Below, piece by piece: positions 11,383-22,077 of a stretch of DNA of 64,000 nt. Both the position numbers and the translations under genes were made by a program. Position 1 is the first letter of the stretch; every line of letters starts with the position of its first letter. The notes under the pieces were generated by a model. It had not been told where the DNA came from and made no database searches. It saw only the letters and a list, made by a program, of their open reading frames with translations. The stretch comes from Cryptococcus deneoformans JEC21 (taxonomy: Eukaryota > Basidiomycota > Tremellomycetes > Tremellales > Cryptococcaceae), in contig NC_006687.1 of assembly GCF_000091045.1 (NCBI RefSeq), positions 292,501-356,500 of the forward strand, written 5' to 3'.

Positions 11383-13915
11383 CTAATCTGTTTCCGTTGA
11401 CACAAGCCTTTTGATTATACATCAGCACTTTAACTGACATCAACGACATTGAAAAGAACTCACATGAGCTCTGCAAACTTTTTCCACCTCTTCTTCTCCA
11501 ACACCAACATCCTCGCGAGCTTCACCCAGCTCCCTATCGTAAGGTCTTTCATTCTATACGGAGTCACAGCTTTCACCGCCTTGTAAAACTTGGCCGTCTT
11601 CTTTGCCACCTCTTTCTCTTCCGTTTTATTCTTCGGCTTGCTAAAAATGGAAGGATCGTAGCGAGGTAAGAGATGAAGCGGGACAGGGAGTGGTTGCGTT
11701 GTGTTTTCAGGCGATGAAGGAACAAGCGTCTTTACCTTGTAAGTCGTATATTCGACTTCCCACTTCGGTCTCTTCTTCTGCTTCATCATGCTTGGCAAAT
11801 AAAATTGTGTGTACCCCAAAGGGCTTAGGGCCCGATTAGTTCGGGATGGAGATCGTTTAGAGTAGTGTCTCGGTTTCCGCTTGAATGTGCAGTGAGGCTT
11901 GTCTTCGTTTGATGGGAGAGAACAATCGCCTTTCGGCACGTCATGCCGGTGGCCACCACTTCCTTTCAGAATCTCAATATCCTCGTTTTCTCGTTCATCT
12001 AGACCGCCAAAGAAGCCGTTGTCTGACGGAAGCTCTAGCTCTTCCAGTTCATCCCCCTCATCTTCATCATCCAGCAACTCATCCGCCCCTTGATAACTGT
12101 GGCCCTGGTCAAAGGAATCCTCCTCATCCGAGATATTGTACCTGAAAAAGTCTATTAGCGGCTGGTTATCTTTACTTTCCACAGAAGAAACTCACGAAAA
12201 GATTCGGATACCAGGATAATAAGTTGGGATCACACTCGGCGCAACATTCATAACCGCATAATCCTTCAACTTCAATATCCCCGGACCAGGCATCTGGCCA
12301 AAATCTTTACGAAGTTCCTCCTCTAACTTCCGAGCACCAGAGCGACCCATTGCGGTATATTTACCAGGGCCTGGTCTAGGAAGACGAGGTCCGTGAAGGA
12401 GTGGAAGGTCGGAAAGGGTAGTATTTGATGAGGTAGAGGTGAGCTCGGAGGTGGCTTCGAGCTCGTCGACGTCAATGAAGAAGAAGTGGTCAACGTTCCT
12501 GTCACACAAGTAAAAGTTAGCCCAACAGTCTGACGTGAATGCGATAGACGTACATATGGCCGAACAGATGTCCGACGATAGTGTCTTGATATCTCAATGC
12601 CAGATCACCGTACCTCAAGTCTGTTAGACAAATTATTAGTGAGGCCTCAAATAAAGCGACTAGGATCACGCACAGCAGTTGTCATAGTAGTGATTCATAT
12701 GAGGTGGTACATGTCCGGTCAGCCATACTTGCATCCCCCGCTGTCGGAAGTTATTTAACTGTACTTCCAACCAGTCCATCTCGAGTGCACCGGGGTCGTT
12801 TGAATGATCTCTGCACCCATCAACGACTGAAAAAAGTAGATCAGCACAACAGGACTCGATCTCAACCACGGAAGTAAGGGACATACGGGTGTTGGCGTCG
12901 TACCAGAATAAAGTGTTAAGAGAGATCACCGCTAATCTATCAGGGATAACTTCAACAGAAAAATATGCTCCTCGTTCAAAAACATGGGCGGCCTCAGACG
13001 GGATAAAATGTTTCCAGATGCTACCCCAGAATGAGTTCAAAATTCGGCTCGAGGCGTAATAACACTCACAGTAAAAACTCTTCAGTAATACGACTTGGTC
13101 CAGCGGCAAGAACATTGTGGGGGTAGATGTCATTGTTGCCAATACTAGGAACAATCGGCATATCACGTCCAAAGGCGTCCAGCATTCTATCAACAATCAT
13201 ACGATTCGAATCGAAAATTTCCTTGGGCGTTCTAGGTATTCTTCGATCAATGTCATGTCTGAGAATTATTATTCAGCCATGAAGTTATCTATTGATGGAA
13301 ATACACAGACCTAGCGTTGTCTCCTGTCCATACCACAAAGTCAACCTCGTTGGCCCACTCTTCTTTTAACCAGTCGAATGTAATGTTGACCAGTGACATG
13401 GGACAATCGCAATCTCTAAAGTATCCGTCAGTAATTCTTGAGGCATAGAGAACAAGTTATAACTGCTTACGACACTGCTGTTCCCCATTTCCCAGCAAGA
13501 TCTTCATTTTTTATCAAAGTGTCGAACTCTTTGTCGTCTAGATCCTCATTGCCTCTCTCATTCTCAGTTGCCTTCTTGCCTTCACTCTTCCCGTCCTTCT
13601 TAGGTTTCCTATGGCACCCAGAGTCAAAAGTGGACCCTGTCTTGTAGTGGGGATCAGGATGGATATCTGTAATGTGCAGGAACCGTCCTTTCAAAGCTGA
13701 GAAGGTGAAAAACATGTATGAACAAGTCAGAAGGTTTTCGAGAGTGAGAAAAGCTCACGTCGTTTTTTGTTTATCCTGACATTTTGTAACTCAGAATGAT
13801 CTAGCTGAGGAACTGATCCACTCAGGGGCACCTGCTCGGTTGATGATATGGCTGCTTCTGAGCTGGCGATGGAGAGAGCCAACGCAAAAAGACTTGCGAG
13901 CAGTGGAGAGCGCAT
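11383..13915 (-). CDS. EPP1: Vacuolar endopolyphosphatase (PPN1/EPP1 type)
   Basis: A metallophosphoesterase that cuts long polyphosphate chains internally, in the vacuole. After the start at 13915 comes [21 protein letters not shown], a signal-anchor-like segment. The calcineurin-like core follows in order: [49 protein letters not shown] and GHMNVDHFFF. These supply the Asp/His/Asn metal ligands. A long acidic linker ([15 protein letters not shown]) precedes the C-terminal region with TQFYLP and a basic helix. The frame stops at TGA 11460-11462, but that TGA overlaps a strong GTGAGT donor. Splicing to GCTTGTGTCA gives the ending ELMLVSTETD with TAG at 11383-11385, which resembles the usual C-terminus of the family. 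IMP4 lies head to head. Confidence 0.9.
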
Positions 13916-14504
13916 TGCGATTAAGGGGCGAGGCAGAGGCAGTACGTATAAGAAGACCTGCTGCGAGAAGTGTGAAGAGAAGTGCGGGGAGAGTATGGAC
14001 AGTCGCGTGAGTGAGTACTCGGCAGCCGCAGAACACGCCAGGGTGGGATCGATCGATGAATCTATTATTTTTACACTCGAGCACCAGCGACAAACGTGCA
14101 ATCAAAAAGACCGCAAAACGTCATATCAGCTGCCAGGAACAGATCCCGAACTATATTGAAAGGCTTGCAGATTTTAAGTTTGTGTTAGGCGCCGTGTCAT
14201 GGTCAAACGTTTAGGCGCGAGAGATGACCTCCACTCTTCCAGGTATAGCGGATGTGAATTTTGTACTCCACAGAAATCGCATTTTAATTAGTGGCCGAAA
14301 AGAGATATAGAAGTACGTATATCCGCCATCAGCCAATCAGTGGAATTATATATCCCCCTTCTCCCCCCCTCGTATTCTCTTTCTCATCCACTGCATCCCT
14401 CTACAAACAACTCGTAAACGCCCAACGGCCAATTGCCAAAGTGTCCGACACAACTTTTTCATTGAATCTTGTCTCAGTTCTCCTTGGGCTGCTTAACATT
14501 CACA
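13916..14504. other. Divergent promoter region (EPP1 / IMP4)
   Basis: About 590 bp with no supported gene. A CCAAT box occurs at 14333-14337, about 170 bp before the IMP4 ATG, followed by AT-rich TATATA-like sequence near 14346. No Pho4-type CACGTG was seen. Confidence 0.45.
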
Positions 14505-15654
14505 ATGGTATGTCTACGGTTTGACTGACAGTCCGGTACTTATGCAGTGGAACAACAGCTCCGACGACAAACCAGAGAGAGGAGAGAATATATCTTCAAG
14601 AAATCCCAAGAGTCTCAGGAGAGAGCGATCTACGAACGGAAACAGAAGATCAAAGACTTGTTGGCTCAGGGGAAACCTCTCCCTACAGAATTGCGGAATG
14701 AGGTGAGAGAGCTTGGAGGGAAGGATTTAGTGCTTGATGAAGCTCAGCAAGGTGAGTGGAATGTGTCGAAATAGGCCTCGTGGTATAGAGGGTGGACAAG
14801 GGCATTGTGAAGATTTGAGGCTGTCTCGAGGCATAATTTTGATTGACGGTGCTGATAACGATGGTCTTGCAGATCCTCGATCTCACATCGACGACGAATA
14901 TGCTAAAGTCGGCACGTACGACCCTAAAATTGTCATTACAACCTCTCGTTCCCCCTCTTCTCGTCTTCTTCAGTTCTCCAAAGTAAGTTCTCGCAGTGTT
15001 TCAGCTGGTTTTACGTACACTTGCTAAAAGTGTTTAGGAACTCCGACTGGTTTTCCCCAACTCCTACCGTCTCAACAGAGGTAACACCGTCGTCAAAGAC
15101 CTCGTCTCCGCATGTAATGCTCAAGGTGTAACAGACCTCGTCGTCGTCCATGAACATCGTGGTGTCCCCGACGCTCTCATTGTCTCCCATCTCCCCCATG
15201 GTCCTACTCTCTCCATGACGCTTCACAACGTTACCCTTCGACATGATGTCAGCTCCAACTCAAGTACAGTGTCAGAGCAGTACCCTCATCTGATCTTTGA
15301 TGGCTTCTCTACAAAGTTAGGTGAAAGAGTGACCGGGATCTTGAAGGCGCTGTTTCCGGTGCCCAAGGACGATGCGAAGAGGGTGATGACTTTCAAGAAC
15401 GAAAACGATTTTATTTCTTTCAGGCACCATGTATTTGCCAATACTGGTCACAAGGATGTTCAGCTTGCAGAGGTTGGTCCTCGGTTTGAAGCTAAGCGTG
15501 AGTCCTGCCTTAAAGTCCATTTTAAGACGATATAAGCTGATGATTCATTGCAGCGTTTGAAATTCGTCAGGGCACTGTCGATCAAACCGAGGCAGATGTT
15601 GAGTGGCTCCTTCGACCTTACTTGCGTACAGCGAAGAAACGCAACCAATTCTAA
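14505..15654 (+). CDS. IMP4: U3 snoRNP protein IMP4
   Basis: A Brix-domain subunit of the small-subunit processome that helps U3 snoRNA pair with pre-rRNA. Five exons (14505-14507, 14559-14751, 14873-14982, 15038-15497, 15554-15654) sum to 867 nt, giving 288 aa, close to yeast Imp4. The first exon is exactly the ATG. Splicing it to the AG at 14557-14558 restores the highly conserved start [17 protein letters not shown]. The Brix domain runs from about residue 80 to 265 and includes [46 protein letters not shown] and GPRFEAKPFEIRQGT. The C-terminus [14 protein letters not shown] is also typical. All splice phases agree. Confidence 0.95.
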
Positions 15655-15863
15655 ATGTTTGATTGATTTGGTGGACTTTGGGCAGAAAGAGACGTGTTTC
15701 GGGGCAGTTTCGAGCCTTATTTATCTGTTGTATAATCTCAAACCAGTTGATTCAGTGATGCACTTTCCTTCTAGAGTACATGTAATAAAAAGGAAAAGTA
15801 AGAAGACTGCATCCTAGTTTCATAATACCCAAGAAAATATGGTAATTGTAGATCCGAGAGAGA

Positions 15864-18513
15864 TTAAAGCTTCGCTTTGGCTCCCCTGCTATTCGCACCC
15901 TGCCTTCGTTCCCATTCTTTGATGGCTACACTTTTGATTTCCTTCTTCATGGTTTTACCATTCACGTTTTTCGCTTTTGAAGGTACGATCAGCCCTATTA
16001 CCCTTTATCTTCCACCTGAATTATGCACTCACGCAGACTCCCTTCCCAAATCATTACCATGGCAGGCACGGCATGTTTCGGCAGTTTACTTCTGACATGT
16101 CCCAAGATACTTTCTTCCGTCACCTTTACCCCTCTTGCCTTTGCAGATTCACGAAGCGTGACTGCAGCACCCACAACTTCCCCAAGGATCGGATGTGGAA
16201 GGGCGATTGCTGCGACTTCGTCAATATGCGGATGAGAGGTAAGGGCGTTTTCCACGTCCACTGATGCGATCTGGGGTCCATTTGAATCATTAGCTAATTC
16301 CTATTTAAATGATAATGCTGTACTCACGTTCTCGCCGCCGCGGATAATGAGATCCTTCACTGGCTTGCATGTTAATATTGATATTATTGCTCGTGAAAGT
16401 ACGTGCTTACAGCGATCTTTGATGAACAAGAACCCTTCTTCATCGAGATATCCAGCATCACCTGTATCCAACCAGCCCTCCTCATCAATTGCTTGCTTCG
16501 TGGCCTCTACACGATAAAACAATTTAACAACATGCCTTCTGAAATTATCCCAAACTTACGCTCATTCCCGTAATAACATTTCATGACCTGAGCGCCTTTG
16601 ATCAGAATAAGTCCTTGCTGGCCCGTGGGCAATGCTTTTCGAGTATCGGGGTTTACAATGCGGATTTCGCAGATGGGTACAGGAGGGCCACTGTGAGCGT
16701 ATCTTCATTAGCTTGTTACGATTGATTGCAAAAGAGAGAGACATACGTGCTGTCAGGACGTGAAAGATAGTCGGCACCACAGACGGCGCAAGCAACAGCG
16801 TTTGTCTCTGTCAAACCGTATCCATGGATGCTAGAAACTGATCAGCATTCACGTAGCAAGAGCAGAGACGTCGACTTACACAGCTGCTTTGGGCCATCGT
16901 TTCCTCACTTCATTGGCCATGTGTTTGCTAGGAGGCGCTCCTCCGTAAAAGATGCTGTCGAGGGTAGTGTTATCGGGTAGGTCAGGCGACTGTAAAATCT
17001 GACTGGCAATAGCCGGTACACTGATGCGTAGTCAGCTCATGACACTCTGATCAAATGGTTTCAAGGCTTACCCTCCCACGGTATGAACCCCTTCCTCAAC
17101 AATCAGCCTCACAGCTTCCTTGACATCCCACTTTCGAGAGGTGACAAATTTTGAACCATTAGTGATTGCACGGAGAAGCCAGGAGAGACAACCAGTAACG
17201 TGGAAAAGGGGGATTGAAAGGAGAACGACTCGTTGGGGGTCAGTCGGCTTGGGCGGCTGAGGGAGGGGAAGGCCGGCGCGAAGGACTGCTCGGGCCGTGG
17301 CTATCGTAATGTGTCAGACCAATCAGGTGGTTGTTGAGATGGAACATGTAACATACCGACCATGCCAGAGATGGCGTTGGACAAGGCCATCCGTTGAGTA
17401 CTCAGAACAGCTTTCGGGAAGCCACTCGTCCTGTATAGAACAAAAGACATGAGCGTTGACAATCTAAGACGCTGGGTATACTCACCCAGAGGAATAGAAA
17501 ATGACAGCATCGCTTTCGGGTCCAAGTCCATCGAGACCCACGCCATCCAAAACTTCTTTTGTCCGTTGATTGTTGGGGGTGCTGTAGATCTCCACAACCG
17601 AAGGTAAATGTCCTGATTCTGCCCAGCAGAACATCTAAAGTTTGATCAGTTTCTATTTCGTCCATCAAGATCAAGAGTTTAGGTATTGTGACTCAAACTC
17701 ACAGGAGGAAGGCCATTCTCCTTGACGTGGGTGAATGGGCCGAGGATCTCTGCGCGCTCTTCGTCCAGAAGTGCTAAGCTCGGCTCGACCATCTTTATTG
17801 AGTAAACCATTTGCTCTCTTGGACTAAAGAAGTGAGGAAGTCAGTTATCCTTGCTTTGAATCCTAAAACTTACACCCAGCAATTCAAGCACACAGTGACT
17901 GCGCCGATCAGATGGACAGCGATAAACGACACGATCCAGCTTTAGACGAGCAATCAGCATAATTCCAACAAGTACTTGAACTTACCCAGTACAGTTTTTA
18001 CCCCCAATTACTACCCTATCCCCCATTTTTATCCCTCGACTGCGCATCCATGCTGCCAATTTCAGTGAACGGTCCAAAACATCACCAAAAGTCAGGTGTT
18101 CTCTTGGATCGACTTTGTCAGTAAGGGTTTCGGATGATTTGAAAGGTTCCCTTAGAGGTAAAGGCGATGATATGAACTCTCTCTGAGAGTACTTCTGAAG
18201 GTTGAAGATCAGGAAGTCTCGAAACGTTGAGGGCAGCTGTTTTTAAGAACTGATTAATGCCAAGAAATATCGACGTGTCACCATTGTAGGAGCAGTATCG
18301 CCAGATACGCACAACACGAATTACAAAGAACATCACTCACATGCTTCCATACAGTCAGACGTCTACCAAAGATCACCTTCTCCTCGGTCTCCATCGGAGA
18401 GCCAGGACCTGTCAAGATGCGGTCACCTGAACATCACTGTCAGCTTGTGGTCTTCGAGTGCTTCTTTGAGAGGTCAATGGCGTACACTCTGCTATGCTGA
18501 GCTGCTTTTCCAT
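15864..18513 (-). CDS. Acyl-CoA synthetase / AMP-binding ligase with C-terminal PTS1
   Basis: An adenylate-forming enzyme that activates a carboxylic acid, probably a fatty acid, to its CoA thioester. The start at 18513 gives MEKQLSIAE and then a spliced N-terminal domain ([20 protein letters not shown]). The A3 loop is [12 protein letters not shown], spliced across an intron near 17450. The A7/A8 region reads [22 protein letters not shown] and [11 protein letters not shown]. The C-terminal lobe is [20 protein letters not shown], and A10 is [13 protein letters not shown] with the catalytic lysine. The last residues before TAA (15864-15866) are AKL, a canonical peroxisomal targeting signal. 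It converges with IMP4, 209 bp apart. The substrate (long-chain fatty acid versus 4-coumarate-like acids) cannot be fixed from sequence. Confidence 0.88.
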
Positions 18514-19465
18514 GGCCTGTTGTCTATATGCTATGGGATTGCGACACGTACAGTGTAAGAATTTCTAAACAACCTGGATGGTATATAGACGTACCGACAA
18601 AGAAATGTTCCATGTGTCAACATTTCGACTCCGGATATTCAGAGCCAGGCACACCCGATGGATCTTTCGTCGCGCGCGGCTCCGTTTCATCGGGCGGCCG
18701 CTGAGACATATTCCCTTGTGCGGCGTCCAACGAAGTCTGCGTCTGTCAACAAACTGTGGAAAACTGATCGAGGGTGGTGGGCAGACCAGAATTCAAGCAT
18801 TAAAGAGGCGCCTTTGAAATTCGATAATACGAAGGCATGCATGTGCTGGATGAGGCGCGTGTTGATAAATGGGCATCAGATTCTCCACTGATACCTCCTA
18901 TCTATATGTTTCGCAGAGAAGACTTTTTTTTAAAAAAAATAGTTCTTTTGATATTGGAGGATAGATAATGATTGATAATTATCAGTTTTTCCCTTTCATT
19001 CTTGTTGTTATGGCTCTTTATAAGGGCTGCTTATATACGAACACCGGAAAAGGACCCCGTATTAACCTCTGCCGATGACCAGTTCACCAACTCCTTTCCT
19101 CCTTTTACGCGGCCACCGAAACTATATCTGGAACCCTCGCAAGTATCATTTCGTCTAACGTGATACTGCACTTCCCTTATTCAATACAATAAAATACTAC
19201 CGGGCGAAGTCTCTCTGGGTGTCCCGGATCCTACCGGCCTCGACTGGATTTGAAGTCCTTCCTTTGCCTTCTTTTCGCGACCTTCATTCGGCAATATCGG
19301 GTAATATTACAAAGCCTGGTTCGGTTAGTTTTTTATATTTGGGAAGTTCCAGCTAGAATTGAATGCGATTGAATTTTATATTGGAGAGGAGCTTGAGTCG
19401 AATGTGCCCCCGGGAAACATGCTGAGAAATAGCCGAGAACCCTTCTTCATGGCGACCCTCGATCA
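18514..19465. other. Long intergenic region without a supported gene
   Basis: About 950 bp. It holds the promoter side of the acyl-CoA synthetase gene and the 3' side of the small membrane-protein gene. It includes a T8-A8-type homopolymer near 18926. Short open frames look like shadows. Confidence 0.45.
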
Positions 19466-20329
19466 TCATGCCTTCTTCTCCCTCGGAGAGGAAGACAGCT
19501 GGCCCTCACCCTGTAGAGCTTGTAACACCGCTCCCTCCTTGTTGGCTCCTTGATCCACGCTCGCAGACTCCGATCCTAAGCCTAGCAGCTCCGTTTCCTT
19601 CTCTTTGGCCTGAGACATCTCTTTCTCGTACTTTTCCCTCCATTTGCGGATCTCGGATTCGCTTGCAATCTTCCCTTCGAGAGCGAGAGAATTACGGGCT
19701 TTGCGCCGTATCTCATTCTCCGCTTCACGGAAACCATGTTCGTGTTTGAGGAGATGACTGTCTAAGGGACGAATCAGCATATGCGGGTAGATTCGAAAAG
19801 CTCATGTGAAGCTCCGAGACGGACCTGCGCCTATCACTAGACCACAAATGGTTGCTGTAAAAAAGGCATGTTAGTGTTCTGTAAATGGCAGGCCAACATG
19901 GAAGATTCCAATGCACCTGAACTCGTTATGAACGCTTTCAGTCCCAATGTCTGTCGCCTTAAGAAAAAATGTCTAGTTCAGCGTCTCTGTGTGATATCGA
20001 AACGTACGGGTGGGAACAACTCACCTAAATGTAGGCCAGGTGTAATGCCCGATGAGACAAGCGACAGCACCGTACACTGTCCACCTCAATGCACCCTCCG
20101 AGTCATCATCAGTATCCACTGCGATCGTGCAGCACAGCCAATCGTTAGGCCCACCTGTAACCCGCCGGCCAATTGTATCTCATACTAAAGTCGCATAAGT
20201 TAGCGCTTCTTACCTCTTGTGGCTTTGGTACTAGCAGCGAGCTCTGCAAAAGCCAATGTAGCAACTGACCGCTCGTTGTGCTTGAGCTGCACGCCTCGAC
20301 TTCTCCGCCGACGATGCTGATTGGGCCAT
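19466..20329 (-). CDS. Small predicted membrane protein, possibly mitochondrial
   Basis: The family is not recognised with certainty. The reconstructed protein continues ELAASTKATRVDTDDDSEGALRWTVYG, then a hydrophobic segment (AVACLIGHYTWPTF), RRQTLGLK, and a second one (AFITSSATICGLVIGA). A charged helix follows (REAENEIRRKARNSLALEG, KWREKYEKEMSQAKEKE), and the end is SSSPREKKA with TGA at 19466-19468. This two-helix layout plus a coiled tail resembles small inner-membrane proteins. The likely start is the ATG at 20329 (MAQSASSAEKSRRAAQAQR), with strong context. It reaches the downstream frame only through a 28-nt intron (20242-20269). The alternative is an unspliced start at 20448. It shares a divergent promoter with the DUF1348 gene. 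Confidence 0.6.
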
Positions 20330-20718
20330 TTTATGGTGCACCTTTGCCTCCTTTCCCGCTTCAATTTGGATGAAAGTTGAGAGGCTAAATAGTACGCCCT
20401 TTTGTAGGTTGGGTGCAAGTTGGAAAAAGAAACGACAAGGAGTAGCAAAATAGCAAAGACGCCGATTTGACACTATACGTACTAAGGTGCCCGACGAAGG
20501 AGGCGCGTACTAAAATATCGGCAGATGTCATCCGAAAGACGGGATCAAATTGGTCAGCCAAGTAAGCATTCGGAGGACTGACGGACTAACTATACGCCAT
20601 AAATGATGATATTTATTGACCATATATCAATCGTAAATCGTTTTGGTGTGCGTGTTTTCCATTTAAACTATATGTTCCTACTGTAATCTGCACACTCATT
20701 CCTGAACATAACATCCAT
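20330..20718. other. Divergent promoter region
   Basis: About 390 bp between the small membrane-protein gene and the DUF1348 gene. If the membrane protein starts at 20448, the left part is coding instead. No specific element is recognised. Confidence 0.4.
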
Positions 20719-21620
20719 ATGTCTCTTCGAGCCCTCACATACTCCTCTAGCGTTCTGTACAAGCCCTTTGCACTGAGGAGCGTAAGAGGTTTGGCCACTA
20801 AGGCTGCAGACGTACCGCCTTTACCGCCTTTCAACGACGAGACGGCGCACAAGTCAGTTGCGTCAACTTACCCATGTTCCCCATTTTGCATTAGCAGATG
20901 TGACTGACAAACATGTCAAACGTGCAGGAAAGTGAAGGCAGCCCAAGACAAATGGAGTTTGTCCAACATACACTCCTACGATTCTGATTGTCTTGCTGAC
21001 AACTTGCTGTTAGATACTAAAAACCCCTCTCTTATATCCCCAGCCTACACTCCAACTTCGATCTGGCGCAACCGAGATGAATTCTTTTCGGGCACCGCTG
21101 CCATCGAGGACTTTCTGACAAGGAAGTGGGAAAAAGAGAAGAACTACAGATTGCGAAAGGAGCTCTTTGCTTTTAATGGGAATAAAATGTACGTATATTC
21201 GAAGGTGTATTAGGGAAAATGGTGATTGTACACCAGAGCTAATGGCTAATTCTGTGACGTTTTGGAGTAGTGCGGTCGAATTCTGGTACGAGTATTCAGA
21301 GACGGATGATCCCTCCAGTCAGTGGTACAGGACTTACGGTCTCGAACATTGGGTAGGCCCGTTCAAAATGATGCTCTATACTGCAAACGGTTTATGACAG
21401 GCGTTAACATGTGCGGCAGGTTTTTGCGGAAGATGGGCGGATGAAAAGCCGGCAGATGAGTGGGAACACTGTCAAGATCGCAAATGAGGAGAGATGGTTT
21501 AAAGATGGAGTAGACGTAAACGTAAGTTCCTTTCCTTCTGCTTTTTCCCGGCTAAGGTCTCATTATTCCATCCCGTAGGAAGGACAGATTCCCCCAGGCC
21601 ACATCTCTTCTGAAAAGTGA
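20719..21620 (+). CDS. DUF1348 / SnoaL-like (NTF2-fold) protein, probably mitochondrial
   Basis: Six exons (20719-20852, 20928-20956, 21014-21188, 21271-21352, 21420-21521, 21579-21620) sum to 564 nt, 187 aa. The N-terminus (MSLRALTYSSSVLYKPFALRSVRG) is rich in Arg and Ser without acids, like a mitochondrial presequence. The core matches the DUF1348 pattern: PPLPPFNDETAHKKVKAAQD, then WNTKNPSLISPAYTPTSIWR, FLTRKWEKEKNYRLRKELFA, WYEYSETDDPSSQWYRTYG and LEHWVFAEDGRMKSRQMSGN. The second intron (20957-21013, 57 nt) has no stop, so it can be overlooked; removing it restores the conserved WN motif. The biochemical role of this family is unknown; the NTF2 fold suggests a small-molecule binding pocket. 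Confidence 0.9.
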
Positions 21621-22077
21621 CACGCACACTTCATGAGAAATGAACTTACAAAATTGTTACACATGATCGTTGACGAAATCGATAGGCGCTGAAGCCGGAT
21701 GTATATGCATAATCTACGAGACCGTCTCCTAGCCACTGTTGCAGATAGTTGCTTTCAGATGATGAACAGGCCATTCAGACACTTCTTCACCCTTTTTACC
21801 CACCGGCACCGCGGTGGACTACGGGCGGCCTGCTCCGTCTTCCGTTTGTCGGCGAAACCCTGAAGTGATAGATGATGACGCCGCTGTCATGTGCTTGGAT
21901 GATTTGCCGTGCGCGCCCGTCGTTGTTGTGTTGATTTCTGCTTCAAGTTTGCCTCAGCCCTCCACCGGAACACGAGCACATCCTTTCTGCAGAACACCCG
22001 AAGACAACCGGCCTGCTACTGCTATATAACCACCGGCCACCTTTCTCATCCCACCTCCACCTCATCACCTTCCCACC
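21621..22077. other. Intergenic: AGM1 promoter region
   Basis: About 460 bp. A TATATAA box at 22023-22029 stands roughly 50 bp before the AGM1 start codon, preceded by several CA/CT-rich tracts. No gene is seen. Confidence 0.45.
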
